Positions 16,657-25,523 of a DNA stretch of 64,000 bases are shown here, piece by piece (positions within the stretch are counted from its first letter, which is position 1; each line of letters starts with the position of its first letter). The notes under the pieces are model-generated. The model had not been told where the DNA came from. It saw nothing but the letters and a program-made list of their open reading frames with translations, and searched no databases. The DNA is from Loktanella atrilutea (lineage in GTDB: Bacteria > Pseudomonadota > Alphaproteobacteria > Rhodobacterales > Rhodobacteraceae), in the NCBI RefSeq assembly GCF_900128995.1, contig NZ_FQUE01000001.1:682001-746000 (forward strand). The letters run 5' to 3'. Position numbers and translations under genes: made by a program.

Positions 16657-17319
16657 TCAGAGGCTTGCCGCGAAGTCGCGCAGATCCTTGCGCTGGCCCA
16701 AAAGCAGCAGCAGGTCATCGCGCTGCAGGGTGCAGCCCGATCCGTCCTGTCCCACGAATTCCGTCCCCCGCATCACGCCGACGCAACGCAGGTCGTAGTC
16801 CTGCGTATGCGGCAGTTCCGCCAGCTTGCGGCCTTCGAGGCTTTCGGGGATGCGGAAGTTCACCACGTGGTAGCCGTTGCCGAGGCTCACGTAGTCGCGC
16901 ACCAGCGGATTGTGCATCACCTGCGCAATGTGCTGACCGACCTCGACCTCTGGCTGGATGACGCGGTCGACGCCGAGTTTCAGCAGGATCCGGTGGTGGG
17001 TCTTGGTGCGGGCCTTGGCCCAGACCACGGGCACGCCGATCAGCTTGAGGTTCATGACCGCGACGATCGATGCCTCCAGATCGTCGCCCATGGCGACGAG
17101 GCCCACGTCGCAATCGCCGATTCCGGCCTCGCGCAGGGCGACATCGTCGCGGGCGTCGACGATCATTGCCTGAGAGATCTTCTCGATCATGTTCGCCACG
17201 GCCTGTTCGTCCGAATCCACGCCGATCACGTGATTGCCGAACCGGGCCAATTCCGTGCCGACCGTGCTGCCGAAAATCCCGAGACCGACGATCCCGAAGG
17301 TTCTCTTGCCCTGTGCCAT
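16657..17319 (-). CDS. trkA: TrkA/KtrA-type RCK gating subunit
   Basis: A 220-residue cytosolic protein with an N-terminal Rossmann RCK_N domain (TFGIVGLGIFGSTVGTEL, a GxGxxG dinucleotide-binding loop, then VIGVDSDEQAV). A C-terminal RCK_C domain follows from about residue 140. It regulates the partner membrane subunit by binding nucleotides. The single-RCK length is KtrA-like, whereas E. coli TrkA is a fused double unit. It is the first gene of a two-gene operon with trkH. The region upstream holds a CCTGA-N6-TCAGG dyad at 17456-17471. Confidence 0.93.
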   Translation of the reverse strand: MAQGKRTFGIVGLGIFGSTVGTELARFGNHVIGVDSDEQAVANMIEKISQAMIVDARDDVALREAGIGDCDVGLVAMGDDLEASIVAVMNLKLIGVPVVWAKARTKTHHRILLKLGVDRVIQPEVEVGQHIAQVMHNPLVRDYVSLGNGYHVVNFRIPESLEGRKLAELPHTQDYDLRCVGVMRGTEFVGQDGSGCTLQRDDLLLLLGQRKDLRDFAASL

Positions 17320-17455
17320 ACGCGCTTTCCGATGCCTGTTCTGGCGCGCAAGCTACAGCATTGGCGAGTGGTGGAAAGGGCGAAGCGGCAGATCGCGGCA
17401 ATTCGCGCGGGCCGTGTCGGGGTGGACGAAAAATGGCCGGGCCCGGACCGGAGAG

Positions 17456-17471
17456 CCTGATAATTGTCAGG
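17456..17471. promoter_or_regulatory. Inverted repeat upstream of trkA
   Basis: CCTGATAATTGTCAGG is an exact CCTGA-N6-TCAGG dyad in a 239-bp gap, about 140 bp upstream of the trkA start. It could be an operator. No known consensus was matched. Confidence 0.3.
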
Positions 17472-17558
17472 TTTGCACGGCCCGGGTGTCCGACGAGGCC
17501 CAAGGCCAATCGATGATCGAACCTCGTCACCCTGACGATTGACCCAAGGTAAGGAAAG

Positions 17559-18344
17559 TCAGGTTTTCCTGACCTTAACGTCAGCTTCCGCTGTGCCAAC
17601 GAACATCTGGTTGGTGAATGCGGCCTTCAGCACCGCCTGCGCGGTGGTTTCCACGCCAAGGGCGCTGCGGGCCAGACGCAGGTGCTTTTCCACCGTGGCG
17701 ACAGTCAGTCCCAGAAGGGTCGCGATGTCCTGCGTCGTCTTGCCGTCACCGGCCCATTGCAACACCTCCAGCTGCCGCTGGGTCAAAGGGCGGCAGCCCG
17801 ATTGCGGCAGTGTCATCAGCTTGAGGTGCATGACGTTGTTCAGGATCAGCAATTCCGTCTGGTGAACGTTCCAGATCGCATCGACCTCGGCCTGCGTCCG
17901 GTCCGGTCCGCCGACCAGCGCGATGGCGGCGGCCGTCCGGTCAGAGGTGGTGTGAAAGCTGATCGTGACGCCAGCGGTGATGCCGAAGCGCTGGTTGAAG
18001 GCCAATACCTCCATTTCCCGCGGAGACATTGCATCGCGCGCGACGCGGTCGCGGATGGTCTGCCAGCTGATGTGTTCGCCCGGATGGTTCAGCGCCCAGT
18101 GGATCATGGGCGCGTGGTGGATATGGCCCAGGCCGACGTAGTCGCGCATGAAGCCGTCCGGGTATGTCGTCAGCACGGTCCAGTCCAGCGGATCGCCGAG
18201 GGACGCGCGGTTGCGGTATCGGGTGCAGCCATACAGCAGATGATCGAACCCGTAGGACCGCATGGCGGCGCAATGGCCTTGCCACAGCAGCTGGTCCGTC
18301 TCGGCGCCGGTCAGAGCGGCAAGATGCGCGACGAGATCGGTCAT
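17559..18344 (-). CDS. LuxR-family solo regulator with altered autoinducer pocket
   Basis: A 261-residue transcription factor. An N-terminal autoinducer-binding-like domain (residues ~20-170) is followed by a C-terminal GerE helix-turn-helix (LTQRQLEVLQWAGDGKTTQDIATLLGL onward). No luxI-type synthase is nearby, so it is a solo. In the pocket region TTYPDGFMRDYV...HHAPM, the Asp that normally precedes Pro (TraR D70) is Ala78 and the Trp before it is Phe, so response to a canonical acyl-homoserine lactone is uncertain. The start follows AAGGTG. An A/T-rich promoter-like stretch lies upstream (18445-18480). Confidence 0.88.
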   Translation of the reverse strand: MTDLVAHLAALTGAETDQLLWQGHCAAMRSYGFDHLLYGCTRYRNRASLGDPLDWTVLTTYPDGFMRDYVGLGHIHHAPMIHWALNHPGEHISWQTIRDRVARDAMSPREMEVLAFNQRFGITAGVTISFHTTSDRTAAAIALVGGPDRTQAEVDAIWNVHQTELLILNNVMHLKLMTLPQSGCRPLTQRQLEVLQWAGDGKTTQDIATLLGLTVATVEKHLRLARSALGVETTAQAVLKAAFTNQMFVGTAEADVKVRKT

Positions 18345-18514
18345 GCGGTATGCACCTTGATGCGCCGGGGGGCGATGGTATGGCGATCGAGGCAATGCAC
18401 GAGTTGATCCTAGACCGTGGTGAAGCTGCGAGGCAACGGCGTTGCGCCCAACGACTTTATTTTACATAATACTGATTACGCGCGCGAGAGTTACGCTGGA
18501 TGTGGTGCGCCCCG

Positions 18515-19543
18515 TCAGTCTGTCACAGTTATTGCAGCTTCCAGACCTTGCCGCGCGAATTCCGGCACGTAGGCCCCAAGTTTTGCGGCTTTTTTCGGGT
18601 TGGCAGCGTTGCCGGACAGGCCACGCGCCTTTACCCCCTGCAGGATCGCCGCCATGCGGAAGAAGCAGAACGCGAGGTAGAAGTTGAACCGCGGGATTCC
18701 GTCCAGACCCGTGCGTTTGCAATAGGATGCTACGAAGGCCTCATCCGTTGGCAGACCCGCCGCCGCCCGGTCGACACCGGCCAGACCGCGCCCGTCCGGC
18801 CCCGGCGGCATACGCCATTGCATGATGACGGCTGCAAGGTCCGCGAACGGATGGCCCAGCGTCGACAGCTCCCAGTCCAGCACGGCCACGACATCGGTGC
18901 CGTCGGCGGCGAACAGCAGGTTGTCGATGCGGTAGTCGCCGTGCACCAGCGTCCGTCGCCCATCGTCCGCTGGCTGATGGTCCTCCAGCCAGCGTATCAG
19001 CGCCTCCATCTCCGCGATCTTCTCGGTGGCCGAGGCGCGGTATTGCTTGACCCAGCGTGCGATCTGGCGACCGTAGTAGTCGCCCCCCGGCCCATAGTCC
19101 GTCAGGCCGACCGCCGTCAGATCGACGCTGTGGATCGCGGCGAGCGTCCGGCCCATGGAGTCGATGATCGCAGCCCGGTCCGCCGGAGTCTGGTCCGGCA
19201 GTCGCGGATCGTCGAAGCTGCGTCCTGCGACGTGGTCCATAATATAGAACGGCGCGCCGATCACCGCCGGATCCTCGCAGAGCAGATGCATCCGCGGCAC
19301 CGGGACATCGGTGTCCCACAGCGCCCGCTGCACCGCGAACTCCCGCTCGACCGCATGGGCCGATTTCAGCAGCGTGCCGCCGGGCTTGCGCCGCAGGACG
19401 TAGTCGCCGGCGGGCGTCGCGATGCGGAACGTCGGATTTGACTGACCGACCTGAAACCGATGCACCGTGACCGGCCTGTCCAGCCCCGGCAGACGTCCCT
19501 CGACCCAGCTCGCGACGGCACGAATATTAAGATTTTCAGCCAT
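18515..19543 (-). CDS. APH-fold phosphotransferase family protein (ACAD10-like)
   Basis: A 342-residue protein with the aminoglycoside-phosphotransferase/choline-kinase fold. The N-lobe FQVGQSNPTFRI and YVLRRKPGG (nucleotide Lys region) precede the catalytic loop LVHGDYRIDNLLF and the metal-binding AVLDWELSTLGHP (DxE/D). This pattern matches the phosphotransferase family that includes ACAD10/YcbJ, often linked to acyl-CoA or hydroxyacyl metabolism, rather than antibiotic resistance. The start MAENLNIR is preceded by AAGGAC. The nitronate monooxygenase gene is 51 bp upstream on the same strand. Confidence 0.87.
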   Translation of the reverse strand: MAENLNIRAVASWVEGRLPGLDRPVTVHRFQVGQSNPTFRIATPAGDYVLRRKPGGTLLKSAHAVEREFAVQRALWDTDVPVPRMHLLCEDPAVIGAPFYIMDHVAGRSFDDPRLPDQTPADRAAIIDSMGRTLAAIHSVDLTAVGLTDYGPGGDYYGRQIARWVKQYRASATEKIAEMEALIRWLEDHQPADDGRRTLVHGDYRIDNLLFAADGTDVVAVLDWELSTLGHPFADLAAVIMQWRMPPGPDGRGLAGVDRAAAGLPTDEAFVASYCKRTGLDGIPRFNFYLAFCFFRMAAILQGVKARGLSGNAANPKKAAKLGAYVPEFARQGLEAAITVTD

Positions 19544-19594
19544 CTGTCCGGCGTCCTTCATGCGTCGTGCGAGCCCTGAACCGGCGGACATGGG

Positions 19595-20557
19595 TCACAG
19601 CGCCAGCCTCTGCCGGGCGGCGGCATACTCGCGTCCGATCCGGGCGATCAGGTCGGCGGCGGGCACGACGTCCCGGACCGCCCCGATGCCCTGCCCCGCG
19701 CCCCAGATCGCGCTCCATGCCTTGGGCTTGGACGCGCCGTCGGCAAAGTTCATGTCGGTCTGGCTGGCAGGCAGGTTGTCGGGGTCGAGCCCCGCCTTGC
19801 GGATCGACGGCCCGAGGTAATTGCCGGACACGCCGGTAAACAGCGCGGAGGTCACGATGTCCGACGCGCCGCTGTCCACGATCATCTGCTTGTAGTCCGG
19901 TGCGGCATTCGCCTCTTTCGTCGCGATGAAGGGCGAGCCGACGTAGGCCAGATCCGCGCCCATGGCCTGCGCCGCCAGCACAGCGTCGCCGGTGGCGATA
20001 GCGCCGGACAGCAGCAGCGGCCCGTCGAACCAGTCGCGGATTTCCCGGATCAGGGCAAAGGGCGACTGATGCCCCGCGTGCCCGCCTGCCCCGGCGGCCA
20101 CGGCGATCAGGCCGTCGGCCCCTTTCTCGATCGCCTTGCGGGCGAAACGGTCGTTGATGACGTCGTGCAGCGCAATCCCGCCGCAGGAATGGGCGGCCTC
20201 GTTCACCTCTGGCCGCGCGCCAAGGGACGTGATCCAGATCGGCACCTTCCAGCGGGCGCAGATCTCCAGATCCCGCTCCAGCCGGGCGTTGGACCGGTGC
20301 ACGATCTGGTTGACCGCGAATGGCGCCGCCGGCGTGTCGGGATGCGCCTGATTCCAGCGGTCCAGCGCCTCGGTGATGCGCTTCAGCCAGGCCTCCAACA
20401 TGACCGACTCGCCTTCGCCCTCGCGGGCATTCAGCGCCGGAAAGCTGCCGACGATCCCGGCGCAGCACTGGGCGATGACAAGGTCGGGGTGCGAGACGAT
20501 GAACAGCGGCGCCGCCACCATCGGCACCCGCAAGCGTGACAGAACATCCGGTAACAT
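19595..20557 (-). CDS. Nitronate monooxygenase family flavoprotein
   Basis: A 320-residue TIM-barrel FMN enzyme. It starts LRVPMVAAPLFIVSHPDLVIAQC, has the FMN-phosphate region VAAGAGGHAGHQSP and the second phosphate loop GPLLLSGAIATGDAVLAAQAMGADLAYVGSPF. The family oxidises alkyl nitronates or acts as 2-nitropropane dioxygenase-like or enoyl reductases, and exact activity cannot be told from sequence. A good GGGAGGA ribosome site supports the start. It is first in a minus-strand run with the APH-fold kinase and perhaps the LuxR gene; 123 bp separate it from the divergent gnd. Confidence 0.92.
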   Translation of the reverse strand: MLPDVLSRLRVPMVAAPLFIVSHPDLVIAQCCAGIVGSFPALNAREGEGESVMLEAWLKRITEALDRWNQAHPDTPAAPFAVNQIVHRSNARLERDLEICARWKVPIWITSLGARPEVNEAAHSCGGIALHDVINDRFARKAIEKGADGLIAVAAGAGGHAGHQSPFALIREIRDWFDGPLLLSGAIATGDAVLAAQAMGADLAYVGSPFIATKEANAAPDYKQMIVDSGASDIVTSALFTGVSGNYLGPSIRKAGLDPDNLPASQTDMNFADGASKPKAWSAIWGAGQGIGAVRDVVPAADLIARIGREYAAARQRLAL

Positions 20558-20680
20558 GCTGATCCTCCCGCAAGCCGCTGGCACCCACCTTATGGACTGG
20601 CGCCGGGGGGGCAACCCGTCACCCTGTTGTTTCGTGGCGTCACGATCTATGTCCTGTGGCAATCGGAATCGGAGAGCGAC

Positions 20681-22081
20681 ATGACCACAAGCGAGATCGG
20701 CCTGCTGGGCCTTGGCACCATGGGAGCGGCCCTGGCCCTGAACATCGCGGACCACGGGTTCGACATCGCGGTCTACAACCGCACCACCGCCGTCACCCGC
20801 GACTTCAAGCGCGACGCCGGCGATCTGTCGGACCGGATCACCCCGACGGAAAGCCTGCAGGATTTCGTCGCCGCCATCGCCAAGCCCCGCGCGATCATCC
20901 TGATGGTCCCCGCGGGCGATCCCGTCGATCAGCAGATCGCCGCCCTGCGCCCATTGCTGGACGACGACGACCTGATCATCGACGCGGGCAATGCCAATTT
21001 CCACGACACCAACCGCCGCGCGAGAGAGGCGGGCGACAAGCCCTTCCTCGGCATCGGCGTGTCCGGCGGTGAGGAAGGCGCGCGCTTTGGCCCGTCGATC
21101 ATGGGCGGCGGCAAGAAGGCGTCATGGGACCGTGTCGCGCATATCCTGACCGCCATCGCCGCCGACCACGAAGGCACCCCCTGCGCCACATGGATGGGCG
21201 AGGAAGGCGCCGGGCACTTCGTCAAGGCGGTCCACAACGGCATCGAATACGCTGACATGCAGATGATCGCAGAGGTCTACGGTATCCTGCGCGACGGCAT
21301 GGGACTCGACAACGCCGCCATTGCCGCGGTCTTCGACCGCTGGAACGCGGGCCCTCTGAAATCCTACCTGATCGAGATCTCGGCCCGCGTGGCAGAGGCG
21401 AAGGATACGGACACCGGCCGCCCCCTCCTCGACATCATCACCGACGCGGCGGGCCAGAAAGGCACCGGCCGCTGGACCGCGATCGAGGCGCAGCACCTCG
21501 GCGCCCCCGTCCCCGCCATCGAGGCCGCCGTCGCCGCCCGCAACCTGTCCGCCGCGCGCAACCTGCGCAAGATCGGCGAGGAGATGTACGGTGCCGCCCC
21601 GCAGCCGCTGGATGGCGCGCTGTCCGAGGACCAGCTGGAACAGGCGCTGATCGCGGGCAAGATCATCTGCTACGCGCAGGGCTTCCAGATGATCTCTGCC
21701 GCCTCCACCCAGTTCGGCTGGAAACTGCCCCTGCCCGACATCGCCCGCGTCTGGCGTGAAGGCTGCATCATCCGCTCCGTGATGCTGGACGACATGGCGA
21801 CGGCGCTGACCCAGACGCCGGACGAAAACCTGATGTTCGCCGCTAAGTTCGCCGACGATCTGAAGGCGAACCACACAGCCCTGCGGCAGGTCGTGGCGCA
21901 GGCGGCGCTGCACGGTCTGGCGGTGCCGGCCCTGTCGTCGGGTCTGGCCTATTTCGACACCATGCGCACGGCGCGCGGCACCGCCAACATGCTGCAGGGC
22001 CAGCGCGACTACTTCGGGCGCCACGGGTTCGAGCGGCTGGACCGCGACGGCAAGGACTATCACGGCCCCTGGGCCGACTAG
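20681..22081 (+). CDS. gnd: 6-Phosphogluconate dehydrogenase, decarboxylating
   Basis: A 466-residue cytosolic enzyme of the oxidative pentose phosphate pathway, converting 6-phosphogluconate and NADP+ to ribulose 5-phosphate, CO2 and NADPH. The Rossmann motif GLLGLGTMGAALALN is at the N-terminus. The substrate/catalytic block GIGVSGGEEGARFGPSIMGGG and GHFVKAVHNGIEYADMQ with catalytic Lys follows. Length fits the long dimeric class. The start follows GGAGAG. The stop TAG overlaps the TAG of the convergent M24 gene in a CTAG. Confidence 0.97.
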   Translation: MTTSEIGLLGLGTMGAALALNIADHGFDIAVYNRTTAVTRDFKRDAGDLSDRITPTESLQDFVAAIAKPRAIILMVPAGDPVDQQIAALRPLLDDDDLIIDAGNANFHDTNRRAREAGDKPFLGIGVSGGEEGARFGPSIMGGGKKASWDRVAHILTAIAADHEGTPCATWMGEEGAGHFVKAVHNGIEYADMQMIAEVYGILRDGMGLDNAAIAAVFDRWNAGPLKSYLIEISARVAEAKDTDTGRPLLDIITDAAGQKGTGRWTAIEAQHLGAPVPAIEAAVAARNLSAARNLRKIGEEMYGAAPQPLDGALSEDQLEQALIAGKIICYAQGFQMISAASTQFGWKLPLPDIARVWREGCIIRSVMLDDMATALTQTPDENLMFAAKFADDLKANHTALRQVVAQAALHGLAVPALSSGLAYFDTMRTARGTANMLQGQRDYFGRHGFERLDRDGKDYHGPWAD

Positions 22082-23259
22082 GCCTTCACCACCAGACCGG
22101 GGGGCGTGGCGCACAGCCGCTCCGCCCCGCGGTCGGTGATCAGGATCGGCTCCGTGATCTCGATCCCGCCATCGTCGAGCCAGAGCGCCGGCATGAAATG
22201 GAAGGTCATGCCGGCCTGAAGGGTCGTGGTGTCCCCGGCGCGCAGCGACATGGTGCGTTCGCCCCAGTCCGGCGGATAGCTCATGCCGATGGAATAGCCG
22301 ACTCGGCTGTCCTTGTGAAAGCCGTGCGCCGCCAGCGTGCCGTTGAAGACGCGCGCCAGATCCTCACAGCGCACGCCGGGCTGCGCCATGCCCAGCACCG
22401 CCTCCGTCGCCTCGCCCACGGCGGCCTCCGCCCGGCGATAGGTGTCCGGCACCTCGCCCAGGAACAGCGTGCGCGACTGCGGGCACTGGTAGCGCCGGTA
22501 AGCCCCTGCGATTTCAAAGAATGTCGGCACGCCGCGGGTCAACGGGCTGTCGTCCCACGTCAGATGCGGCGCCGTCGCGTCCCGGCCCGAGGGCGCCATC
22601 GGCACGATGGCCGGGTAATCCCCCCAATGGCCGTCGGCGCCTTCGATCCCCGTCGCCATGATCTGCGCCACCAGATCGTTCTTGCGCATGCCCTCCTCCG
22701 CCACTTCGGCGATATGGGCGTGCATCCGGGTCACGATCGCACCGGCGCGGCGCAGATAGGTAATCTCCGTCGGGGATTTCAGCGCGCGGCACCAGTTCAC
22801 AAGACCGGTGGCGTCGATCATCGCGGCCTGCGGCAATCCTGTCAACAACGTCTCGTAAGCCGCTGCGGTGAAATAGTAATTGTCCTTTTCGATCCCGATG
22901 CGCCTGGTGTCCCAGCCACAGGCCCGCACCAGACCGCACAGGTCCAGCATCGGATGCTTCACCGGGTTCTGCACAAAGCTGTCGTCGTAGCCGTGGATGT
23001 GGTCGTCGGGCATCCAGACCGTGCGCAGCGCCCCGGCCCCGTCCATGGTCCGGCCCCACCAGCGCGGAGGGACGTCAGGACCGACAAGCACCCCCTGATG
23101 CACGTAGAACGACCAGCCGTCGTAGCCTGTCAGCCAGCCCATGTTGCTGGGATCTGTGATGAACAGGCAGTCGAGGCCCGCATGTTCCATCGCGGACCGC
23201 ACGCGGGCCAGACGGGCGGCGTATTCCTCGGGCGAGAAGGCGGGATTCGGATGTGTCAT
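22078..23259 (-). CDS. M24-family creatinase-like hydrolase, probable DoeA-type ectoine hydrolase
   Basis: A 393-residue pita-bread-fold protein. An N-terminal creatinase domain contains DPSNMGWLTGYDGWSFYVHQ, and the C-terminal half contains GYSIGMSYPPDWGERTMSLR. Both blocks are characteristic of ectoine/5-hydroxyectoine hydrolases (DoeA/EutD) rather than DddP. Dinuclear metal ligands of aminopeptidase P are not evident, as in creatinase. No other ectoine catabolism gene (doeB, doeC, doeD, regulator) is adjacent, so the substrate is uncertain. Its stop shares CTAG with the convergent gnd. Confidence 0.8.
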   Translation of the reverse strand: MTHPNPAFSPEEYAARLARVRSAMEHAGLDCLFITDPSNMGWLTGYDGWSFYVHQGVLVGPDVPPRWWGRTMDGAGALRTVWMPDDHIHGYDDSFVQNPVKHPMLDLCGLVRACGWDTRRIGIEKDNYYFTAAAYETLLTGLPQAAMIDATGLVNWCRALKSPTEITYLRRAGAIVTRMHAHIAEVAEEGMRKNDLVAQIMATGIEGADGHWGDYPAIVPMAPSGRDATAPHLTWDDSPLTRGVPTFFEIAGAYRRYQCPQSRTLFLGEVPDTYRRAEAAVGEATEAVLGMAQPGVRCEDLARVFNGTLAAHGFHKDSRVGYSIGMSYPPDWGERTMSLRAGDTTTLQAGMTFHFMPALWLDDGGIEITEPILITDRGAERLCATPPGLVVKA

Positions 23260-23298
23260 GGTGCGACTATGCGCCCGCCCCCACGCACCGCGCAACGC

Positions 23299-23985
23299 CT
23301 ATCCCAGCGCGTAGCCCGCCCCGCGCACCGTCCGCACCGGATCGCTGCCGCCGGTCGCCGTCAGCGCCTTGCGCAGCCGTCCGACGTGCACGTCCACGGT
23401 CCGCGTATCGACATAGATGTCGCGCCCCCAGACCCGGTCCAGCAGCTGGTCGCGCGACCAGACGCGCCCCGGTTTCTCCATGAAGGTGGACAGCAGCCGG
23501 AACTCCGTCGGACCCAGCTTCAGAGAGGTGCCGTCGCGGCTGACCCGGTGGGTTTCCGCATCCAGCAGGATGTCGTCGAATGCCAGCACCTGCCCCACCG
23601 TCGTCGGCCGCACGCGGCGCAGCTGGCTGCGCACGCGCGCCATCAGTTCCGTCACCGAATAGGGCTTCGTGACATAGTCGTCCGCCCCGGTTTCCAGTCC
23701 GCGGACCTTGTCGACCTCTTCGGACCGGGCCGAGAGCATGATGATCGCGATGCCCCGGGTGGCCGGGTCCATCTTCAGGCGGCGACAGACCTCGATCCCC
23801 GTCACGCGCGGCAGCATCCAGTCCAGCACCATGACGTCCGGCGCATCCTCGGCCACCAGCAAAAGCCCCTCCTCGCCGTCCTCGGCGCGGCTGACCCGGA
23901 AACCCTCCGCCTCGAGGTTGTAGGCCAGCACCTCGCGCTGCGCCTCCTCGTCCTCGACGATCAGGACATGGGGTTGCGGTGCCAT
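23299..23985 (-). CDS. phoB: Phosphate regulon response regulator PhoB
   Basis: A 228-residue OmpR-class response regulator. The receiver domain has phosphoacceptor Asp55 (VMVLDWMLPR) and the conserved TKPYS lysine. The C-terminal winged helix begins around KLGPTEFRLLSTFMEKPGRVWSRDQLL. It binds Pho boxes, such as the one at 29249-29277 upstream of pstS. It is the last gene of the pst operon, 4 bp after phoU, so its expression should rise with phosphate starvation (autoinduction). Its sensor gene phoR lies about 6 kb away. Confidence 0.97.
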   Translation of the reverse strand: MAPQPHVLIVEDEEAQREVLAYNLEAEGFRVSRAEDGEEGLLLVAEDAPDVMVLDWMLPRVTGIEVCRRLKMDPATRGIAIIMLSARSEEVDKVRGLETGADDYVTKPYSVTELMARVRSQLRRVRPTTVGQVLAFDDILLDAETHRVSRDGTSLKLGPTEFRLLSTFMEKPGRVWSRDQLLDRVWGRDIYVDTRTVDVHVGRLRKALTATGGSDPVRTVRGAGYALG

Positions 23986-23989
23986 GGGC

Positions 23990-24709
23990 CTACTCCGGCT
24001 CCTTCATGTAGGACGTGCGGTCGCTCTTGGGACGCGCCTCCTCCGGCATCTCTCCGGTGATGAGGTAGATAACCTGTTCCGCCATGTTGGTCGTCAGATC
24101 GCCCATCCGTTCGATGTTCTTGGCCATGAAATGCAGGTGCATGCAGGCGGTGATGTTGCGCGGATCCTCCATCATGAAGGTCAGGAATTCCCGGAACAGG
24201 GCGTTGTACATCTGGTCCACGTCCTGGTCGTGCTGGCGCACGTCCTCGGCCATCTGCGCGTCGCCCTTGATGTAGGCATCCAGCGTGTCCTTCAGCATCC
24301 CCTGCACTTCCCGGGCCATGCGGCGCAAGGATGCCTCCGCGCCCGCGATCGGCGTCATGTCCACGAGGACAGAGGTGCGCTTCGCCATGTTCTTGGCATA
24401 GTCGCCGATCCGTTCCAGCGCCGCGGCCAGCCGCAGCACCGTCAGCACCGACCGCAGGTCCTTGCTGACCGGCGCCCGCAGGGCGATCGTACGCGCCGCC
24501 GCCTCGCTGATTTCCATCTCCAGCGCGTCGATGGCCTTGTCGCCCGCGCGGACCTTCTCGGCCAGTTCCACGTCGCGGTTCGCAAGGCTTTCGGCGGCCT
24601 GCAGGATCGCATCCTCGACCAGCCCGCCCATCTTGAGGATCAGCGTCGTGATCGCATCCAGATCGCGGTCGTAGGCAGAGGAGATATGTTGCTCTTTCAC
24701 GGGTGCCAT
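23990..24709 (-). CDS. phoU: Phosphate signalling protein PhoU
   Basis: A 239-residue all-helical protein made of two three-helix PhoU repeats. Both repeats carry the E/DxxxD metal-binding pattern (ALERIGDYAKNMAKR and NIERMGDLTTNMAEQ). It links PstSCAB status to PhoR/PhoB signalling and keeps the regulon repressed in high phosphate. It sits 3 bp after pstB and 4 bp before phoB. Confidence 0.97.
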   Translation of the reverse strand: MAPVKEQHISSAYDRDLDAITTLILKMGGLVEDAILQAAESLANRDVELAEKVRAGDKAIDALEMEISEAAARTIALRAPVSKDLRSVLTVLRLAAALERIGDYAKNMAKRTSVLVDMTPIAGAEASLRRMAREVQGMLKDTLDAYIKGDAQMAEDVRQHDQDVDQMYNALFREFLTFMMEDPRNITACMHLHFMAKNIERMGDLTTNMAEQVIYLITGEMPEEARPKSDRTSYMKEPE

Positions 24710-24712
24710 TCC

Positions 24713-25513
24713 TTATCCGATCCGGCCAGAGATGTAGCTTTCGGTGCGTGGATCCTCGGGGTTGGTAAAGATCCGGTCGGTCTCGCCGTATTCCACCATG
24801 TTGCCAAGGTGAAAGAAGGCTGTCTTCTGGCTGACGCGGGCCGCCTGCTGCATGGAGTGCGTCACGATGACGACCGAATAGCTCTGCCGCAGCTCGTCGA
24901 TCAGCTCTTCCACCTGCGCCGTGGCGATGGGGTCAAGCGCAGAACACGGCTCGTCCATCAGCAGGACCTCCGGCTCCGTCGCCACGGCGCGGGCGATGCA
25001 CAGGCGCTGTTGCTGGCCGCCGGACAACCCGGTCCCCGGTTCCTGCAGGCGGTCCTTCACCTCGTCCCAGATCGCGCCGCGGCGCAGGGCACGTTCGACG
25101 ATCTCGTCAAGGTCGGACTTGTTGCGGGCAAGGCCGTGGATCTTCGGCCCGTAGGCCACGTTGTCGTAGATCGACTTCGGAAACGGGTTCGGCTTCTGGA
25201 ACACCATGCCGACCTTGGCGCGCAGCTGCACGGGATCGACGCGGGGGTCGGTGATGTCCTCGCCGTCGATCAGGATGTCGCCGGTCACGCGGGCGATGTC
25301 GATGGTGTCGTTCATCCGGTTGATGCAGCGCAGGAACGTCGACTTGCCGCAGCCCGACGGCCCGATGAAGGCGGTGACGGTCTTGTCCGCGATCTCGACG
25401 CTCACGTCCTTGATGGCGTGTTTCTCGCCGTAATAGACGTTCACGTTCCGGGCCGAGATCTTGGTGTCCTGCTGTGCGTTCATCGCCCTGTCCATTCGAT
25501 ACATATCTTCCAT
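24713..25513 (-). CDS. pstB: Phosphate ABC transporter ATPase PstB
   Basis: A 266-residue ABC ATPase. Walker [10 protein letters not shown], the PstB-specific [20 protein letters not shown]-loop region, signature LSGGQQQRL, and Walker [13 protein letters not shown] are in order, with the H-loop at VTHSMQQ. It energises PstCA phosphate import. The start MEDMYRMDR follows a GGGGA site; later in-frame Mets exist within the first 11 residues. It is co-transcribed with pstA (10-bp gap) and phoU. Confidence 0.98.
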   Translation of the reverse strand: MEDMYRMDRAMNAQQDTKISARNVNVYYGEKHAIKDVSVEIADKTVTAFIGPSGCGKSTFLRCINRMNDTIDIARVTGDILIDGEDITDPRVDPVQLRAKVGMVFQKPNPFPKSIYDNVAYGPKIHGLARNKSDLDEIVERALRRGAIWDEVKDRLQEPGTGLSGGQQQRLCIARAVATEPEVLLMDEPCSALDPIATAQVEELIDELRQSYSVVIVTHSMQQAARVSQKTAFFHLGNMVEYGETDRIFTNPEDPRTESYISGRIG

Positions 25514-25523
25514 GTGGCGTCCC

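Noticed and set aside
17565-17582. TCAGG-TTTT-CCTGA palindrome at the end of the luxR-type gene, considered as a lux box
   Set aside because: Spacing and core differ from known lux boxes and it overlaps the stop codon; more likely a weak 3' hairpin.
22198-24060. 620-codon open frame antisense to the M24 and phoB genes
   Set aside because: Shadow frame rich in Arg/His/Pro; the opposite strand carries well-conserved proteins.
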